The notes under the pieces: model-generated | Told to the model about the DNA's origin: nothing | Seen by the model: the letters and a program-made list of their open reading frames with translations, nothing else | Database searches by the model: none | NCBI RefSeq assembly: GCF_001274935.1 | Contig: NZ_LILC01000019.1 | Span: forward strand, 1-64,000 | Source of the DNA: Priestia koreensis | GTDB lineage: Bacteria > Bacillota > Bacilli > Bacillales > Bacillaceae_H | Length of the DNA: 64,000 bases | Reading direction: 5' to 3' | Position numbers and translations under genes: made by a program | Part shown: one piece after another, positions 48,684 to 59,377 of the stretch | Numbering within the stretch: the stretch's first letter is position 1 | Layout: each line of letters begins with the position of its first letter

Positions 48684-49150
48684 GTTTAGTAATTGATTTT
48701 ATTGATGAAACAAATGAAGTAACAGATGACATGACAAAAACGATCGAAGGACTCCTAGAGCTTGCGGCAAAAAAGGAAGAAGTTGCAGACGATACGGAAG
48801 TTTCCGTAACATTCGTTGATAATGACCGCATCCAAGAAATTAACCGTGAGTATCGAGATAAAGACAAACCGACAGATGTCATTTCCTTCGCACTAGAAGA
48901 AATGGGAGAAGGAGAGCTTGAAATTATTGGTGAAGATATGCCTCGTGTATTAGGAGATATCATTATCTCGATTCCAAGAACGAAAGAACAGGCAGAGGAA
49001 TATGGCCATTCGTTTACACGTGAGCTAGGATTTTTAGCGGTTCATGGCTTTCTTCATCTTTTAGGCTATGACCATGAGACAACTGAGGACGAGCAAGAAA
49101 TGTTTTCAAAACAGCGCGCTATCTTAGATGAGTATGGACTCTCAAGATAA
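48680..49150 (+). CDS. ybeY: Endoribonuclease YbeY (rRNA maturation)
   Basis: A 156-residue metal-dependent RNase acting in 16S rRNA processing. The [11 protein letters not shown] motif supplies three His ligands. GTG 48680 overlaps the pgpH stop and AGAGGTG lies upstream. dgkA begins inside its end. Confidence 0.93.
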   Translation: MSLVIDFIDETNEVTDDMTKTIEGLLELAAKKEEVADDTEVSVTFVDNDRIQEINREYRDKDKPTDVISFALEEMGEGELEIIGEDMPRVLGDIIISIPRTKEQAEEYGHSFTRELGFLAVHGFLHLLGYDHETTEDEQEMFSKQRAILDEYGLSR

Positions 49151-49520
49151 AAGGGGAGGCGGGGGGAAAAAGCCAACTTTAGTTGGAAGTTTTGGTCATG
49201 CGTTTCAGGGGATTTTCTATGTGCTCTCATCAGAGCGAAACATGAAAATACATGCTTGCGCCTTGATTATTGTGGTTATAACCGGTCTGTATGTTCACCT
49301 TTCACAAGTTGAATGGTGTATAATACTAATACTTATCGGTGCGGTAATAAGTCTAGAGCTTGTGAATACAGCGATTGAAAAGACCGTAGATTTAATTACG
49401 GATCGCTATCATCCGCTTGCAAAAATAGCAAAGGATGCCGCAGCAGGAGCCGTATTAGTAATGACCATTATCGCCATAGTAATTGGATGCATGATCTTTC
49501 TTCCGCACATCCTTCCTTAA
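49134..49520 (+). CDS. dgkA: Undecaprenol/diacylglycerol kinase DgkA
   Basis: A 128-residue membrane kinase with about three helices and the [33 protein letters not shown] active-site stretch. ATG 49134 (MDSQDKR) overlaps the end of ybeY by 17 nt and has no ribosome site of its own, so translation is probably coupled to ybeY. Confidence 0.9.
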   Translation: MDSQDKRGGGGKKPTLVGSFGHAFQGIFYVLSSERNMKIHACALIIVVITGLYVHLSQVEWCIILILIGAVISLELVNTAIEKTVDLITDRYHPLAKIAKDAAAGAVLVMTIIAIVIGCMIFLPHILP

Positions 49521-49549
49521 ATGAGGAGGAAAGGTTAAATTTCGAATGA

Positions 49550-50867
<1,318 letters not shown>

Positions 50868-50962
50868 TAAAATTTTTGACAAAATTTGTTTTGCATGATT
50901 TTGAAGAAGGAAGGTCAATCTAAACATAAGAAATTGGTATCTTAGAAAGGTGGGGGTTTCTT

Positions 50963-51106
50963 ATGTTAGATCTTACTTGGAAAGTATTCACCAGTACCGG
51001 GAGCATTGACACATATCTCCTTTATAAAGAGATGGAACGAGAATCAATACCGCAGCCGGAGGGAATATCAGAGGAAGTAAAAGTCCTCGATCATCCAATT
51101 TCATAG
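50963..51106 (+). CDS. yqzL: YqzL family small protein (47 aa)
   Basis: A 47-residue protein ([20 protein letters not shown] and an acidic tail) matching YqzL, found between era and recO in B. subtilis. AAAGGTGGGGG precedes ATG 50963. It is too short for usual gene calling. Function unknown. Confidence 0.8.
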   Translation: MLDLTWKVFTSTGSIDTYLLYKEMERESIPQPEGISEEVKVLDHPIS

Positions 51107-51137
51107 CCTTCTTTCTTCAGATAGGCGGGTGTTCACA

Positions 51138-51902
51138 ATGCTAAAAAAATGTGAAGGCATCGTTATTCGAACAAATGATTACGGTGAATCGAATAAGATT
51201 ATCACAATATATACAAGAGAGCTTGGTAAAATAGGTTTGATGGCTAGAGGTGCTCGAAAACCGAGTAGCCGCTTGTCTTCCTTAACTCACCTTTTCACCT
51301 ATGGACAGTTTTTGTTTCAAGGTGGAGGAAGTGGAATGGGAACTCTTCAACAAGGAGAAAGCATTTCTTCTATGAGAAGCATACGCGAGGATATCTTTCT
51401 GACTGCGTATGCTTCTTACGTTGTGGAGTTGACGGATAAAGCAACAGAGAACAATCAGATCAATCCCTTTTTATTTCAGCTTCTATATCAAACGTTGTCC
51501 TATCTAGAAGAAGGATTTGATATGGAAGTATTAGCAATTATTTTTGAAATGAAAATATTGAATGTGCTCGGCTTGTATCCACAGCTCGATCGTTGCACGT
51601 TTTGCGGGGCAACGGACGGTCGTTTTGGCTTCTCGATTCGTGAGGGAGGATTGATCTGTCATCGTTGTGCAGAGAAAGATCCTTATCATTTGCAAATTAG
51701 TCCAGCAACTGTTAAGTTGTTACGGTTGTTTTATTATTTAGATCTGACGCGTCTTGGCACGATTTCATTGAAGCCAGAAACGAAGAAACAGCTGAGGCTT
51801 GTAGTGGACATGTATTATGATGAATATTCAGGAATTGTACTGAAGTCAAAACGCTTTCTGAAGCAGATGGAACAATTAAAAGATACATTCAAAGACTCAT
51901 AG
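51138..51902 (+). CDS. recO: DNA repair protein RecO
   Basis: Recombination mediator that loads RecA on SSB-coated DNA. About 254 residues: N-terminal OB fold, helical middle, and a zinc site (CTFCG ... CHRC). ATG 51138 is favoured by GGCGGGTG; a GTG at 51129 overlaps it. glyQ and glyS, which follow recO in B. subtilis, are absent. Confidence 0.93.
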   Translation: MLKKCEGIVIRTNDYGESNKIITIYTRELGKIGLMARGARKPSSRLSSLTHLFTYGQFLFQGGGSGMGTLQQGESISSMRSIREDIFLTAYASYVVELTDKATENNQINPFLFQLLYQTLSYLEEGFDMEVLAIIFEMKILNVLGLYPQLDRCTFCGATDGRFGFSIREGGLICHRCAEKDPYHLQISPATVKLLRLFYYLDLTRLGTISLKPETKKQLRLVVDMYYDEYSGIVLKSKRFLKQMEQLKDTFKDS

Positions 51903-51940
51903 AATAGAATTCTTGCTTCAGCTGTATAATAAAGGATGAG

Positions 51941-51976
51941 GGCGATCTGCAACGAGGAGATCGCCTTGGTCTTTTT
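51941..51976 (+). terminator. Terminator after recO
   Basis: GGCGATCT / AGATCGCC stem with a 9-nt loop, followed by TTGGTCTTTTT. Confidence 0.75.
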
Positions 51977-52104
51977 CTTGAAAATGGATACATAAAGAAG
52001 ACAAAGGAACCGAAAATATTTTGATAATATTCTTTCCCTTTGACTGAAAAAAGTATATCATGTTTGTATAAATAGTATAACACAATTAAACAAAGCTTAG
52101 GGTG

Positions 52105-52743
52105 GTGAGTACAATCGAATTAAATAAACGCCAAGAACATATTTTGCAAATCGTAAAAGAAAGAGGACCGATAACTGGGGAGCACATTGCAGATGAGCTT
52201 CATTTGACAAGAGCGACATTGCGTCCGGATCTCGCAATTCTTACGATGGCAGGTTATCTTGAAGCAAGACCTAGAGTAGGTTACTTTTATACAGGAAAAA
52301 CAGGCGCTCAGCTGTTAACGGATAAAATTCGTAAAATTCAAGTGAAAGAGTACCAATCCTTGCCGGTATTAGTAAATGAGAATGTCTCTGTTTATGATGC
52401 TATTTGTACGATGTTTTTAGAGGATGTTGGAACTCTTTTTGTGATCGATCAGAACGCATCGCTTGTTGGGGTGTTATCACGAAAAGACTTGCTTCGAGCA
52501 AGTATCGGAAAACAAGAATTAACTTCTATTCCTGTTCATATCATTATGACAAGAATGCCGAACATTACTTATTGCACGAGAGAGGACCTGCTAATTGATG
52601 TAGCGAAGGTATTAATTGATAAGCAAATTGATGCTGTTCCCGTGGTGAAAGATTCAGATGAAGGCTTTGAAGTAGTAGGTCGTATTACAAAAACGAACGT
52701 AACAAAATTATTAGTCGCATTGGCAAACGATGAAATTATATAA
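52105..52743 (+). CDS. ccpN: Transcriptional repressor CcpN (catabolite control of gluconeogenesis)
   Basis: Repressor of gluconeogenic genes. About 212 residues: an N-terminal winged helix (GEHIADELHLTRATLRPDLAI) and two CBS domains (about 75-200). I chose GTG 52105 because STIELNKRQ matches what I recall of the B. subtilis N-terminus. The best ribosome site, GGTGGTGA (52101-52108), overlaps this GTG and is placed better for an ATC at 52114. yqfL follows, as expected. Confidence 0.88.
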   Translation: MSTIELNKRQEHILQIVKERGPITGEHIADELHLTRATLRPDLAILTMAGYLEARPRVGYFYTGKTGAQLLTDKIRKIQVKEYQSLPVLVNENVSVYDAICTMFLEDVGTLFVIDQNASLVGVLSRKDLLRASIGKQELTSIPVHIIMTRMPNITYCTREDLLIDVAKVLIDKQIDAVPVVKDSDEGFEVVGRITKTNVTKLLVALANDEII

Positions 52744-52761
52744 AGGGGCTGTGCATACGAA

Positions 52762-53568
52762 ATGAACAATCCGTTCTTATATGTTGTATCAGATTCAGTG
52801 GGAGAAACAGCAGAGCTGGTTGTAAAAGCAGCCACTAGTCAGTTTGATTTAGCGAATATCGTCATTAAGCGGGTGCCTTACGTAGAAGATACGGAGACAT
52901 TAGAAGAAGTAGTGTCACTTGCAAAGCTCAACCAGGCGATTATTGGCTTCACCCTTGTGAAGCCACAAATGCGCGAATTTCTAATCACAGAGGCATCCAG
53001 ACAAGGGGTCGAAGCGTTTGATATTATTGGACCGCTTATCGATAAAATTCAAACGGCTTATGGAATGGAGCCTCGCTATGAGCCGGGAATGGTTCGAAAG
53101 CTTGATGAAGATTACTTCAAAAAGATTGAGGCAATTGAATTTGCTGTAAAATATGATGATGGAAGAGACCCTCGGGGAATTTTAAAAGCCGATATTGTAT
53201 TACTAGGAATTTCTCGTACATCAAAAACACCTCTTTCGCAGTTTTTAGCACACAAGCGTTTAAAGGTTGCAAACGTACCGATCGTGCCAGAGGTAGAGCC
53301 ACCAGAAGAGCTATTTAAAATTCCTGCTGAAAAATGCATCGCGCTTACGATTAGTCCAGAGAAGCTCAATTATATCCGAAAAGAGCGCCTCAAGTCGTTA
53401 GGGCTGAATGATCAGGCTATCTATGCTAATATAGAACGTATTAAAGAAGAAATTGAATTCTTTAATAGTTTGATCGGACGAATCGGCTGCAAGGTGATCG
53501 ATGTATCAAATAAAGCAGTGGAAGAAACAGCTGGGGTCATCTTAAATATCATTCAATACAATAGATAG
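52762..53568 (+). CDS. yqfL: PEP synthase/pyruvate phosphate dikinase regulator-type kinase YqfL
   Basis: A 268-residue DUF299 protein, a bifunctional kinase/phosphorylase family that regulates PPDK or PEP synthase by phosphorylation. The P-loop-like [11 protein letters not shown] at 149-159 is present. In B. subtilis it modulates CcpN activity, and it is paired with ccpN here. Confidence 0.88.
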   Translation: MNNPFLYVVSDSVGETAELVVKAATSQFDLANIVIKRVPYVEDTETLEEVVSLAKLNQAIIGFTLVKPQMREFLITEASRQGVEAFDIIGPLIDKIQTAYGMEPRYEPGMVRKLDEDYFKKIEAIEFAVKYDDGRDPRGILKADIVLLGISRTSKTPLSQFLAHKRLKVANVPIVPEVEPPEELFKIPAEKCIALTISPEKLNYIRKERLKSLGLNDQAIYANIERIKEEIEFFNSLIGRIGCKVIDVSNKAVEETAGVILNIIQYNR

Positions 53569-53578
53569 TTCAACAGAA

Positions 53579-53617
53579 AGCGAAATCGTCTCTTGCTAAG
53601 GATGACGTCGCTTTTTT
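53579..53617 (+). terminator. Terminator after yqfL
   Basis: AGCGA...CGTC pairs with GACG...TCGCT, followed by TTTTTT. Confidence 0.7.
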
Positions 53618-53648
53618 ACGTATTGCTAAAAACATTTTTTTATGACTT

Positions 53649-53677
53649 TTGTATGGAAAATACGAGCAATTTATATT
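53649..53677 (+). promoter_or_regulatory. Candidate sigma-A promoter of the yqxD-dnaG-sigA operon
   Basis: TTGTAT-N17-TATATT, in a 263-nt AT-rich gap. A TCAATA/TATTGA inverted repeat about 60 nt further down (near 53727-53750) could be a second element. No gene is visible in 53618-53831. Confidence 0.5.
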
Positions 53678-53831
53678 ATAATAAAAAATTGTGATAAAAA
53701 GGAATAGTTTTAGGTTTAGACTTTGTCAATAACGAATAAACTATTGATATATGTGGAAAAAGAAATGAAAGATTCGACAAGGTTTTTAATGAATTTACAT
53801 TTAAAAGCAGGAATACCTGGAGTGATGTAGA

Positions 53832-54302
53832 ATATTCAGTAATAATCAGAGAAATATACGAGTTTTTGTCGACGCCGATGCTTGTCCTGTCAAAAAAGAA
53901 ATTAGTACCATTGCAGATGTCTTGAACGTAGCTGTCATCTATGTGGCGTCTTACAACCAAGCGTCCGCTCATAATGCAGAGGGCGAGTGGAAATATGTTG
54001 ATGCTGAAAAAGAGGCTGCGGATTTGTACATTATGAATCAAGCAAAACCACAGGATGTGGCTGTGACGCAAGATATTGGCTTAGCCAGTATTTTAGTGAA
54101 GCAGGGTGTGAACGTGCTTTCCCCACGAGGAAGGTACTTTGAAGAGAAGGATATGAGTGAGGCGTTGTTTATGCGTTATGTCTCTGCAAAAGAAAGAAGA
54201 GCAGGCCACTATGGCAAAGGTCCAAAACGTTTTACAGATCGTGATCGAGAGCGTTTTAAAGAGACTTTTCAAAAACTCTTGTCGAAACTTGCAGGAATTT
54301 AG
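53832..54302 (+). CDS. yqxD: YqxD/YaiI family protein with atypical start
   Basis: A 156-residue PIN-like family protein; the conserved FVDADACPVKKEI begins near 53865. In this frame a TGA at 53823 is followed by no ATG, GTG or TTG until TTG 53922, which would delete the conserved motif. GGAGTGA (53819-53825) is spaced 6 nt from an ATA at 53832, so I place the start there provisionally: AUA initiation, a mutated ATG, or a sequence error. It leads dnaG-sigA. Confidence 0.6.
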   Translation: MFSNNQRNIRVFVDADACPVKKEISTIADVLNVAVIYVASYNQASAHNAEGEWKYVDAEKEAADLYIMNQAKPQDVAVTQDIGLASILVKQGVNVLSPRGRYFEEKDMSEALFMRYVSAKERRAGHYGKGPKRFTDRDRERFKETFQKLLSKLAGI

Positions 54303-54343
54303 CGTTTTATAACGAATAATATCAATGACACGGAGCTGTTAAT

Positions 54344-56146
54344 ATGGTGAATCGAGTTCCAGATGTGGTTATTGACCAAATTCGTAATTCGGTTGATATT
54401 GTCGATGTAATAGGTGACTACGTACAATTAAAAAAACAGGGGCGCAATTATTTTGGACTCTGTCCTTTCCATGGAGAAAATACTCCGTCGTTCTCTGTTT
54501 CCGCTGACAAGCAAATTTATCATTGCTTTGGCTGTGGTGCAGGTGGGAATGCTTTCTCTTTTTTAATGGAGTTAGAAGGCTTGTCTTTTACAGAAGCTGT
54601 GCGAACAGTTGCTGAAAAAGCAGACATTCCATTTGAATACGAAGAACAGCTTCCAAGTTCTTCAACACCGAAACCGTCCAACAAGATGATTGAAGCTCAC
54701 GATCTTTTAAGGAAATTTTACCATCATTTGCTCGTAAACACAAAAGAGGGTCAGGAAGCTTACGATTATTTAATCGGAAGGGGCTTTACTCGGGAAGTAA
54801 TTGATGAATTTGAAATCGGCTTTGCTCTTGATTCATGGGAATTTGTTACGAAATTTTTAACGAAGCGAGGCTATGAACCTGAAGAATTAGAAAAAGCAGG
54901 AATATTAGTGAAGCGAGAGGGAAAAGATTCTTATCTAGACCGTTTCCGAAATCGGATTATGTTTCCTTTAGCTGACCTACAAGGGAAAACCGTTGCTTTT
55001 TCTGGACGTATTTTAGGAGAAGGCCAACCTAAGTATTTAAATACACCAGAAACGTCTATTTTTAGCAAAGGGAAGATCTTATATAATTTTCACCGCGCTA
55101 AAAAACACATTCGTAAGAATCAAGAAGTTATTCTTTTAGAAGGGTACGCCGATGTAATTGCTGCTCATAAAGCAGGTTGCTTTAATGGAGTAGCAACGAT
55201 GGGGACCGCTCTAACAGAAGAACAGGCAGCGACTATTAAGCGAAACGTTGAGAACGTCATTATTTGTTACGACTCAGACGGTGCAGGAATAGAGGCTGCT
55301 TACAAAGCAGGTCAAGTACTTACAAAAGTAGGCTGTACAGTGAAGGTAGCCGTTATGCCATCTGGCTATGATCCTGATGACTATGTGAATCAATATGGCA
55401 CGGAAGCATTTAGAGGTGAAGTGTTAGAGGCGAGCCTAACGTTAATGGCATTCAAAATGCGCTATTTGCGTCGCGGTAAAAACCTCCAAAACGAAGCTGA
55501 ACGCATCCGATATATTGATGAGGTTGTGAAGGAGATTAGTCTTCTACCGAGGGCTGTAGAGCGCGATCATTATTTGCGTCAAATATCCCAAGAATTTTCT
55601 CTTTCTCTCGATGCGCTTAAGCAAGAAACGCAACAAAATAATCGTTTTGAGAAAAGGAAAAAGGATAACGACCATGTTGATCGAAATACTATAGCGAGAC
55701 CAGCCGTTATACAATCCAAATTGTTACCCGCCTACCAAAATGCGGAGCGCTTTTTAATTGCGCATATGCTAAAAGATCGAGACGTTGCTTTTCGGGTGCA
55801 GGATGCTCTACAAGGAAACTTTAACGTAGAGGAGCACCGGGCGATTGTTACGTATTTATATGCCTTTTATGAAGAAGGTCATGAACCAGAATTAAGTTTG
55901 TTTATGCAAAAGTTAGAAGATCCGAAGCTGTCACGCCTTGCCTCTCAGTTAGCCATGATCGACGTTGATGAAGAAATCACAGAACAAGTGTTAAATGATT
56001 ATATTCAGCAGGTGTTGATTTATCCAAAATGGTTAACAATAAAAGAAAAAGAACAAGAGAAACAGGCTGCTGAACGCCAAAAGGATTATTTAAAGGCTGC
56101 ATCAATTGCTATGGAAATTATTCAACTTAAAAAGCTCTTAAAATAA
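54344..56146 (+). CDS. dnaG: DNA primase DnaG
   Basis: Makes RNA primers at the replication fork. 600 residues: N-terminal CHC2 zinc finger with Cys40, His43, Cys61 and Cys64; TOPRIM domain (LLEGYADVIAAHKAG, then YDSDGAG); C-terminal helicase-binding domain. It is between yqxD and sigA. Confidence 0.97.
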   Translation: MVNRVPDVVIDQIRNSVDIVDVIGDYVQLKKQGRNYFGLCPFHGENTPSFSVSADKQIYHCFGCGAGGNAFSFLMELEGLSFTEAVRTVAEKADIPFEYEEQLPSSSTPKPSNKMIEAHDLLRKFYHHLLVNTKEGQEAYDYLIGRGFTREVIDEFEIGFALDSWEFVTKFLTKRGYEPEELEKAGILVKREGKDSYLDRFRNRIMFPLADLQGKTVAFSGRILGEGQPKYLNTPETSIFSKGKILYNFHRAKKHIRKNQEVILLEGYADVIAAHKAGCFNGVATMGTALTEEQAATIKRNVENVIICYDSDGAGIEAAYKAGQVLTKVGCTVKVAVMPSGYDPDDYVNQYGTEAFRGEVLEASLTLMAFKMRYLRRGKNLQNEAERIRYIDEVVKEISLLPRAVERDHYLRQISQEFSLSLDALKQETQQNNRFEKRKKDNDHVDRNTIARPAVIQSKLLPAYQNAERFLIAHMLKDRDVAFRVQDALQGNFNVEEHRAIVTYLYAFYEEGHEPELSLFMQKLEDPKLSRLASQLAMIDVDEEITEQVLNDYIQQVLIYPKWLTIKEKEQEKQAAERQKDYLKAASIAMEIIQLKKLLK

Positions 56147-56198
56147 ATAGCTTGTTACCCCATAAGTTGTGGTTGAAATCTCGGAAGGAGGGGACCTA

Positions 56199-57329
56199 AT
56201 GGCTGAAAAATCAGCTCATTCTAAAGAACTTGAATCAGAGTTAACCCTCGATCAAGTAAAAGAACAATTAACGGAAATAGGTAAAAAACGTGGTGTCTTA
56301 ACATATGAAGAGATCGCAGAACGTCTCTCTAGCTTTGAGTTAGAAGCTGATCAAATGGATGACTATTACGAGTACCTAACAGAACAAGGCGTTGAAGTAT
56401 TGAGTGAATCAGAAGTAGAAAGCAACAATGATTCAAACTCAAAAGATTCATCAAAAGAGGAAGAATTTGACTTAAACGATTTAAGTGTTCCCCCTGGTGT
56501 TAAAATCAATGATCCTGTGCGCATGTATTTAAAAGAAATTGGACGTGTTGACTTATTATCGGCACAAGAAGAAATTCAGCTCGCCCAACGTATTGAAGAA
56601 GGCGATGAAGAAGCAAAGCGTCGCTTAGCTGAAGCAAACTTACGTCTTGTTGTTAGTATTGCAAAACGCTATGTGGGCCGCGGTATGCTCTTCTTAGACT
56701 TAATTCAAGAAGGAAATATGGGTCTTATCAAAGCAGTTGAAAAGTTTGATTATCGTAAAGGATATAAATTTAGTACGTATGCAACATGGTGGATTCGTCA
56801 GGCTATTACGCGTGCGATCGCGGACCAAGCAAGAACGATTCGTATCCCTGTTCATATGGTAGAGACGATCAACAAGCTTATTCGTGTACAACGTCAGCTT
56901 CTTCAAGATCTAGGTCGTGAGCCAAGCCCTGAAGAAATTGCAGAAGACATGGATTTAACACCAGATAAAGTACGTGAGATTTTAAAAATCGCACAAGAAC
57001 CTGTATCACTTGAAACACCAATTGGTGAAGAAGATGATTCACATTTAGGTGACTTCATTGAAGACCAAGATGCGACTTCGCCTTCAGAGCACGCAGCGTA
57101 TGAATTATTAAAAGAACAGCTTGAAGATGTACTCGACACACTTACAGACCGTGAAGAAAACGTACTGCGTCTTCGCTTTGGCTTAGATGATGGTCGTACA
57201 AGAACGTTAGAGGAAGTCGGAAAAGTATTTGGTGTTACGCGCGAACGTATCCGCCAAATTGAGGCTAAAGCACTTCGTAAGCTACGTCACCCAAGCCGTA
57301 GCAAACGTTTAAAAGACTTTTTAGAATAA
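56199..57329 (+). CDS. sigA: Primary sigma factor SigA (RpoD)
   Basis: Housekeeping sigma factor. 376 residues. Region 2.4 ([17 protein letters not shown]), region 3 and region 4.2 helix-turn-helix ([20 protein letters not shown]) are intact. ATG 56199 follows GGAAGGAGGGG; the longer frame to 56169 starts before that ribosome site. Confidence 0.97.
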   Translation: MAEKSAHSKELESELTLDQVKEQLTEIGKKRGVLTYEEIAERLSSFELEADQMDDYYEYLTEQGVEVLSESEVESNNDSNSKDSSKEEEFDLNDLSVPPGVKINDPVRMYLKEIGRVDLLSAQEEIQLAQRIEEGDEEAKRRLAEANLRLVVSIAKRYVGRGMLFLDLIQEGNMGLIKAVEKFDYRKGYKFSTYATWWIRQAITRAIADQARTIRIPVHMVETINKLIRVQRQLLQDLGREPSPEEIAEDMDLTPDKVREILKIAQEPVSLETPIGEEDDSHLGDFIEDQDATSPSEHAAYELLKEQLEDVLDTLTDREENVLRLRFGLDDGRTRTLEEVGKVFGVTRERIRQIEAKALRKLRHPSRSKRLKDFLE

Positions 57330-57358
57330 AATATTACTCGTTACGGTATTTACTTTAA

Positions 57359-57397
57359 ATAGTTTACTTCTTATCATAAGGAGTAAACTATTTTTTT
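57359..57397 (+). terminator. Terminator after sigA
   Basis: ATAGTTTACT / AGTAAACTAT with a 13-nt loop and TTTTTTT. Confidence 0.85.
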
Positions 57398-57410
57398 GGA
57401 GTGACAGTGA

Positions 57411-57956
57411 ATGCCAAATCAAAAAGAGAAAAATGAAATAATCGTGAACGAAATTTTATTTTGGAAAGAAAACCGCTTATTGCCAGCTCATTTCTGTGAC
57501 TACCTCTTAACACTGTATACAGGTGGGAACAATGATTTTGACGAGAAAGAATCAAAACCTAAGCGAAGTCAAACGCTTTCAATTAATTTGTTCACCAGTT
57601 TGATTTTGTTATTTTTACCAATACTTCTTCTTGTCACTTATTTTACTGAATTGTCATTCGTTTTGCAAATGGTCATGAGCAGTATTTTTATCCTGTTTTG
57701 TCTAACTGGTCTCTTGCTTTTGAAACGATCTGCTCTTGTGCGTCACACCTCGCTTACAGCGATGGCAGTGGTACTCTTAGTGTTCTCGAGTAATCTCAGC
57801 TTCACTTATTTTCCGCATAATCTAGGGGCATTAAAAGGTTTGCTATTTCTTAATTGCCTCATATGGTTTGTCATGGGACGAAAATTTTCTTTATTGTATT
57901 TTCAAATTGCTGGGATCGTTGCCTCATGCGGAGTTGGGATTTCATTTTTATTATAA
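57411..57956 (+). CDS. Membrane protein of unknown function (181 aa)
   Basis: A 181-residue protein with a soluble N-terminus (about 1-55) and five hydrophobic segments (about 57-80, 83-105, 112-127, 135-153, 157-180). The N-terminus has the segment RLLPAHFCDYLLTLYTGGN, a pattern I associate with a family of Firmicute membrane proteins of unknown role. GGAGTGAC precedes ATG immediately behind the sigA terminator. I do not recognise its function. Confidence 0.75.
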   Translation: MPNQKEKNEIIVNEILFWKENRLLPAHFCDYLLTLYTGGNNDFDEKESKPKRSQTLSINLFTSLILLFLPILLLVTYFTELSFVLQMVMSSIFILFCLTGLLLLKRSALVRHTSLTAMAVVLLVFSSNLSFTYFPHNLGALKGLLFLNCLIWFVMGRKFSLLYFQIAGIVASCGVGISFLL

Positions 57957-57982
57957 CATGAAAGAAATAATTTTTTTAAAAG

Positions 57983-58011
57983 TTGAGAAAATTTTATATC
58001 CTCTTTATAAT
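57983..58011 (+). promoter_or_regulatory. Sigma-A promoter of the acyl-CoA dehydrogenase gene
   Basis: TTGAGA-N17-TATAAT, perfect -10. Confidence 0.7.
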
Positions 58012-58014
58012 CTA

Positions 58015-58032
58015 TTTGAAAGCGCATTCAAA
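58015..58032 (+). promoter_or_regulatory. Palindromic operator candidate at the start of transcription
   Basis: TTTGAA-N6-TTCAAA lies 4-21 nt after the -10, where a repressor could block transcription. The regulator is not known. Confidence 0.4.
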
Positions 58033-58048
58033 AATTAGGGGGATGGGT

Positions 58049-59188
58049 ATGAATTTTGATCTGACAACTGAACAAAAAATGATTCAACGAACGATTCGAG
58101 AATTTTCAGATGAGGTGGTCGCTCCCGGAGCGATACAACGTGATCGTGATAAAAAATTTCCAAGAGAGATTTTTAACCAACTCGGGGAGCTCGGAATGAT
58201 GGGGCTACCCTTCTCAGAAGAATTTGGCGGAGCAGGGGCAGATACAACAAGCTTTGCCATTGTCGTTGAGGAACTTAGTCGTGCATGTGGTTCCACAGGT
58301 ATTACATATTCAGCTCATATTTCACTCGGTGGTGCACCTATTCATCTATTCGGAACGAAAGAGCAAAAGGAACACTATTTATCAAAAATTTGTTCGGGTG
58401 AATCACTTGGGGCATTCGGCTTAACAGAGCCCAACGCAGGAAGTGATGCAGGTGGAACGCAAACAGAAGCTGTTCAGCAAGAAGATCGATTCATCGTTAA
58501 TGGAAGTAAATGCTATATTACGAATGCGAGCTTTGCACAATTTGTTTCGTTAACAGCTATTACAGGAAGAAAAGATAATCATAAGGAAGTATCCGCCATC
58601 GTCGTCCCAACTGATTCAAAAGGATTTACGGTGCTCGATCAATACGAAAAAATGGGGCTGCACTCTTCGAATACGACGGAATTAATTTTAGAGGACGTAG
58701 AAGTTCCAACAGAGAACCTGTTAGGGAAGCGTGGAGATGGCTTTAAACAGTTTTTAGTGACCTTAGATGGTGGAAGGATTGGAATTGGAGCAATGGCTGT
58801 GGGGATCGCTCAGGCAGCGTATGAGCGTGCGCTCAAATATTCCAAAGAGCGAAAGCAGTTTGGGAAATCGCTATCGACGTTTCAAGCTATTCAATTCAAG
58901 CTTGCAGACATGGCGTTAAAAGTGGAACTTGCTCGTACAATGGTATACAAAGCAGCATGGCTAAAAGATCAGGGCAGACCTTTTACAAAAGAAGCTGCAA
59001 TGTGCAAGCTCTATGCCTCTGAAATTTGTATGCAAGTAGCAAGTGAAGCCGTACAAATTCATGGTGGCTATGGCTATATGAAGGAGTACGAAGTAGAACG
59101 TTATATGCGTGATGCCAAGCTTCTTGAAATCGGCGAAGGAACATCGGAAATTCAGCGAATGGTTATTGCAAGACAAATTGGCTGTTAA
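58049..59188 (+). CDS. Acyl-CoA dehydrogenase
   Basis: FAD flavoenzyme for the first step of fatty or branched-chain acyl-CoA oxidation. 379 residues. The LTEPNAGSD, YITNA and QIHGGYGYMKEY segments and the catalytic Glu in GEGTSEIQR (about E363) are present. ATG 58049 follows AGGGGGATGGG; the frame from 57983 lies in the promoter. Chain specificity cannot be read; resembles AcdA/MmgC-type enzymes. Confidence 0.92.
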   Translation: MNFDLTTEQKMIQRTIREFSDEVVAPGAIQRDRDKKFPREIFNQLGELGMMGLPFSEEFGGAGADTTSFAIVVEELSRACGSTGITYSAHISLGGAPIHLFGTKEQKEHYLSKICSGESLGAFGLTEPNAGSDAGGTQTEAVQQEDRFIVNGSKCYITNASFAQFVSLTAITGRKDNHKEVSAIVVPTDSKGFTVLDQYEKMGLHSSNTTELILEDVEVPTENLLGKRGDGFKQFLVTLDGGRIGIGAMAVGIAQAAYERALKYSKERKQFGKSLSTFQAIQFKLADMALKVELARTMVYKAAWLKDQGRPFTKEAAMCKLYASEICMQVASEAVQIHGGYGYMKEYEVERYMRDAKLLEIGEGTSEIQRMVIARQIGC

Positions 59189-59197
59189 ACAAATGAG

Positions 59198-59232
59198 GCA
59201 AACTAATCGATCCGTCTTTTAGTTTGCTTTTT
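59198..59232 (+). terminator. Terminator after the acyl-CoA dehydrogenase gene
   Basis: GCAAACTA / TAGTTTGC, 14-nt loop, followed by TTTTT. Confidence 0.7.
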
Positions 59233-59377
59233 GAATTTTTTAAGTATTACATAAATTTAATAGACAACTTCTATAAAAGGGCTTTCACTAAAATGTAATT
59301 TAAAGTAAAATAGAGATGTTTCTATTACTCGGTGGAAATTTACTGCGGGATGGGTACATAAAAAGGGGGTATAGGTG

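Noticed and set aside
51903..52104. T-box leader remnant
   Set aside because: Searched by eye for the conserved GGTGG/AGGGTGGNACCGCG core; the only GGGTGG is the ccpN ribosome site.
57957..58048. N-terminal extension of the acyl-CoA dehydrogenase from 57983
   Set aside because: It covers the promoter and palindrome and lacks a ribosome site, while ATG 58049 has a strong one.
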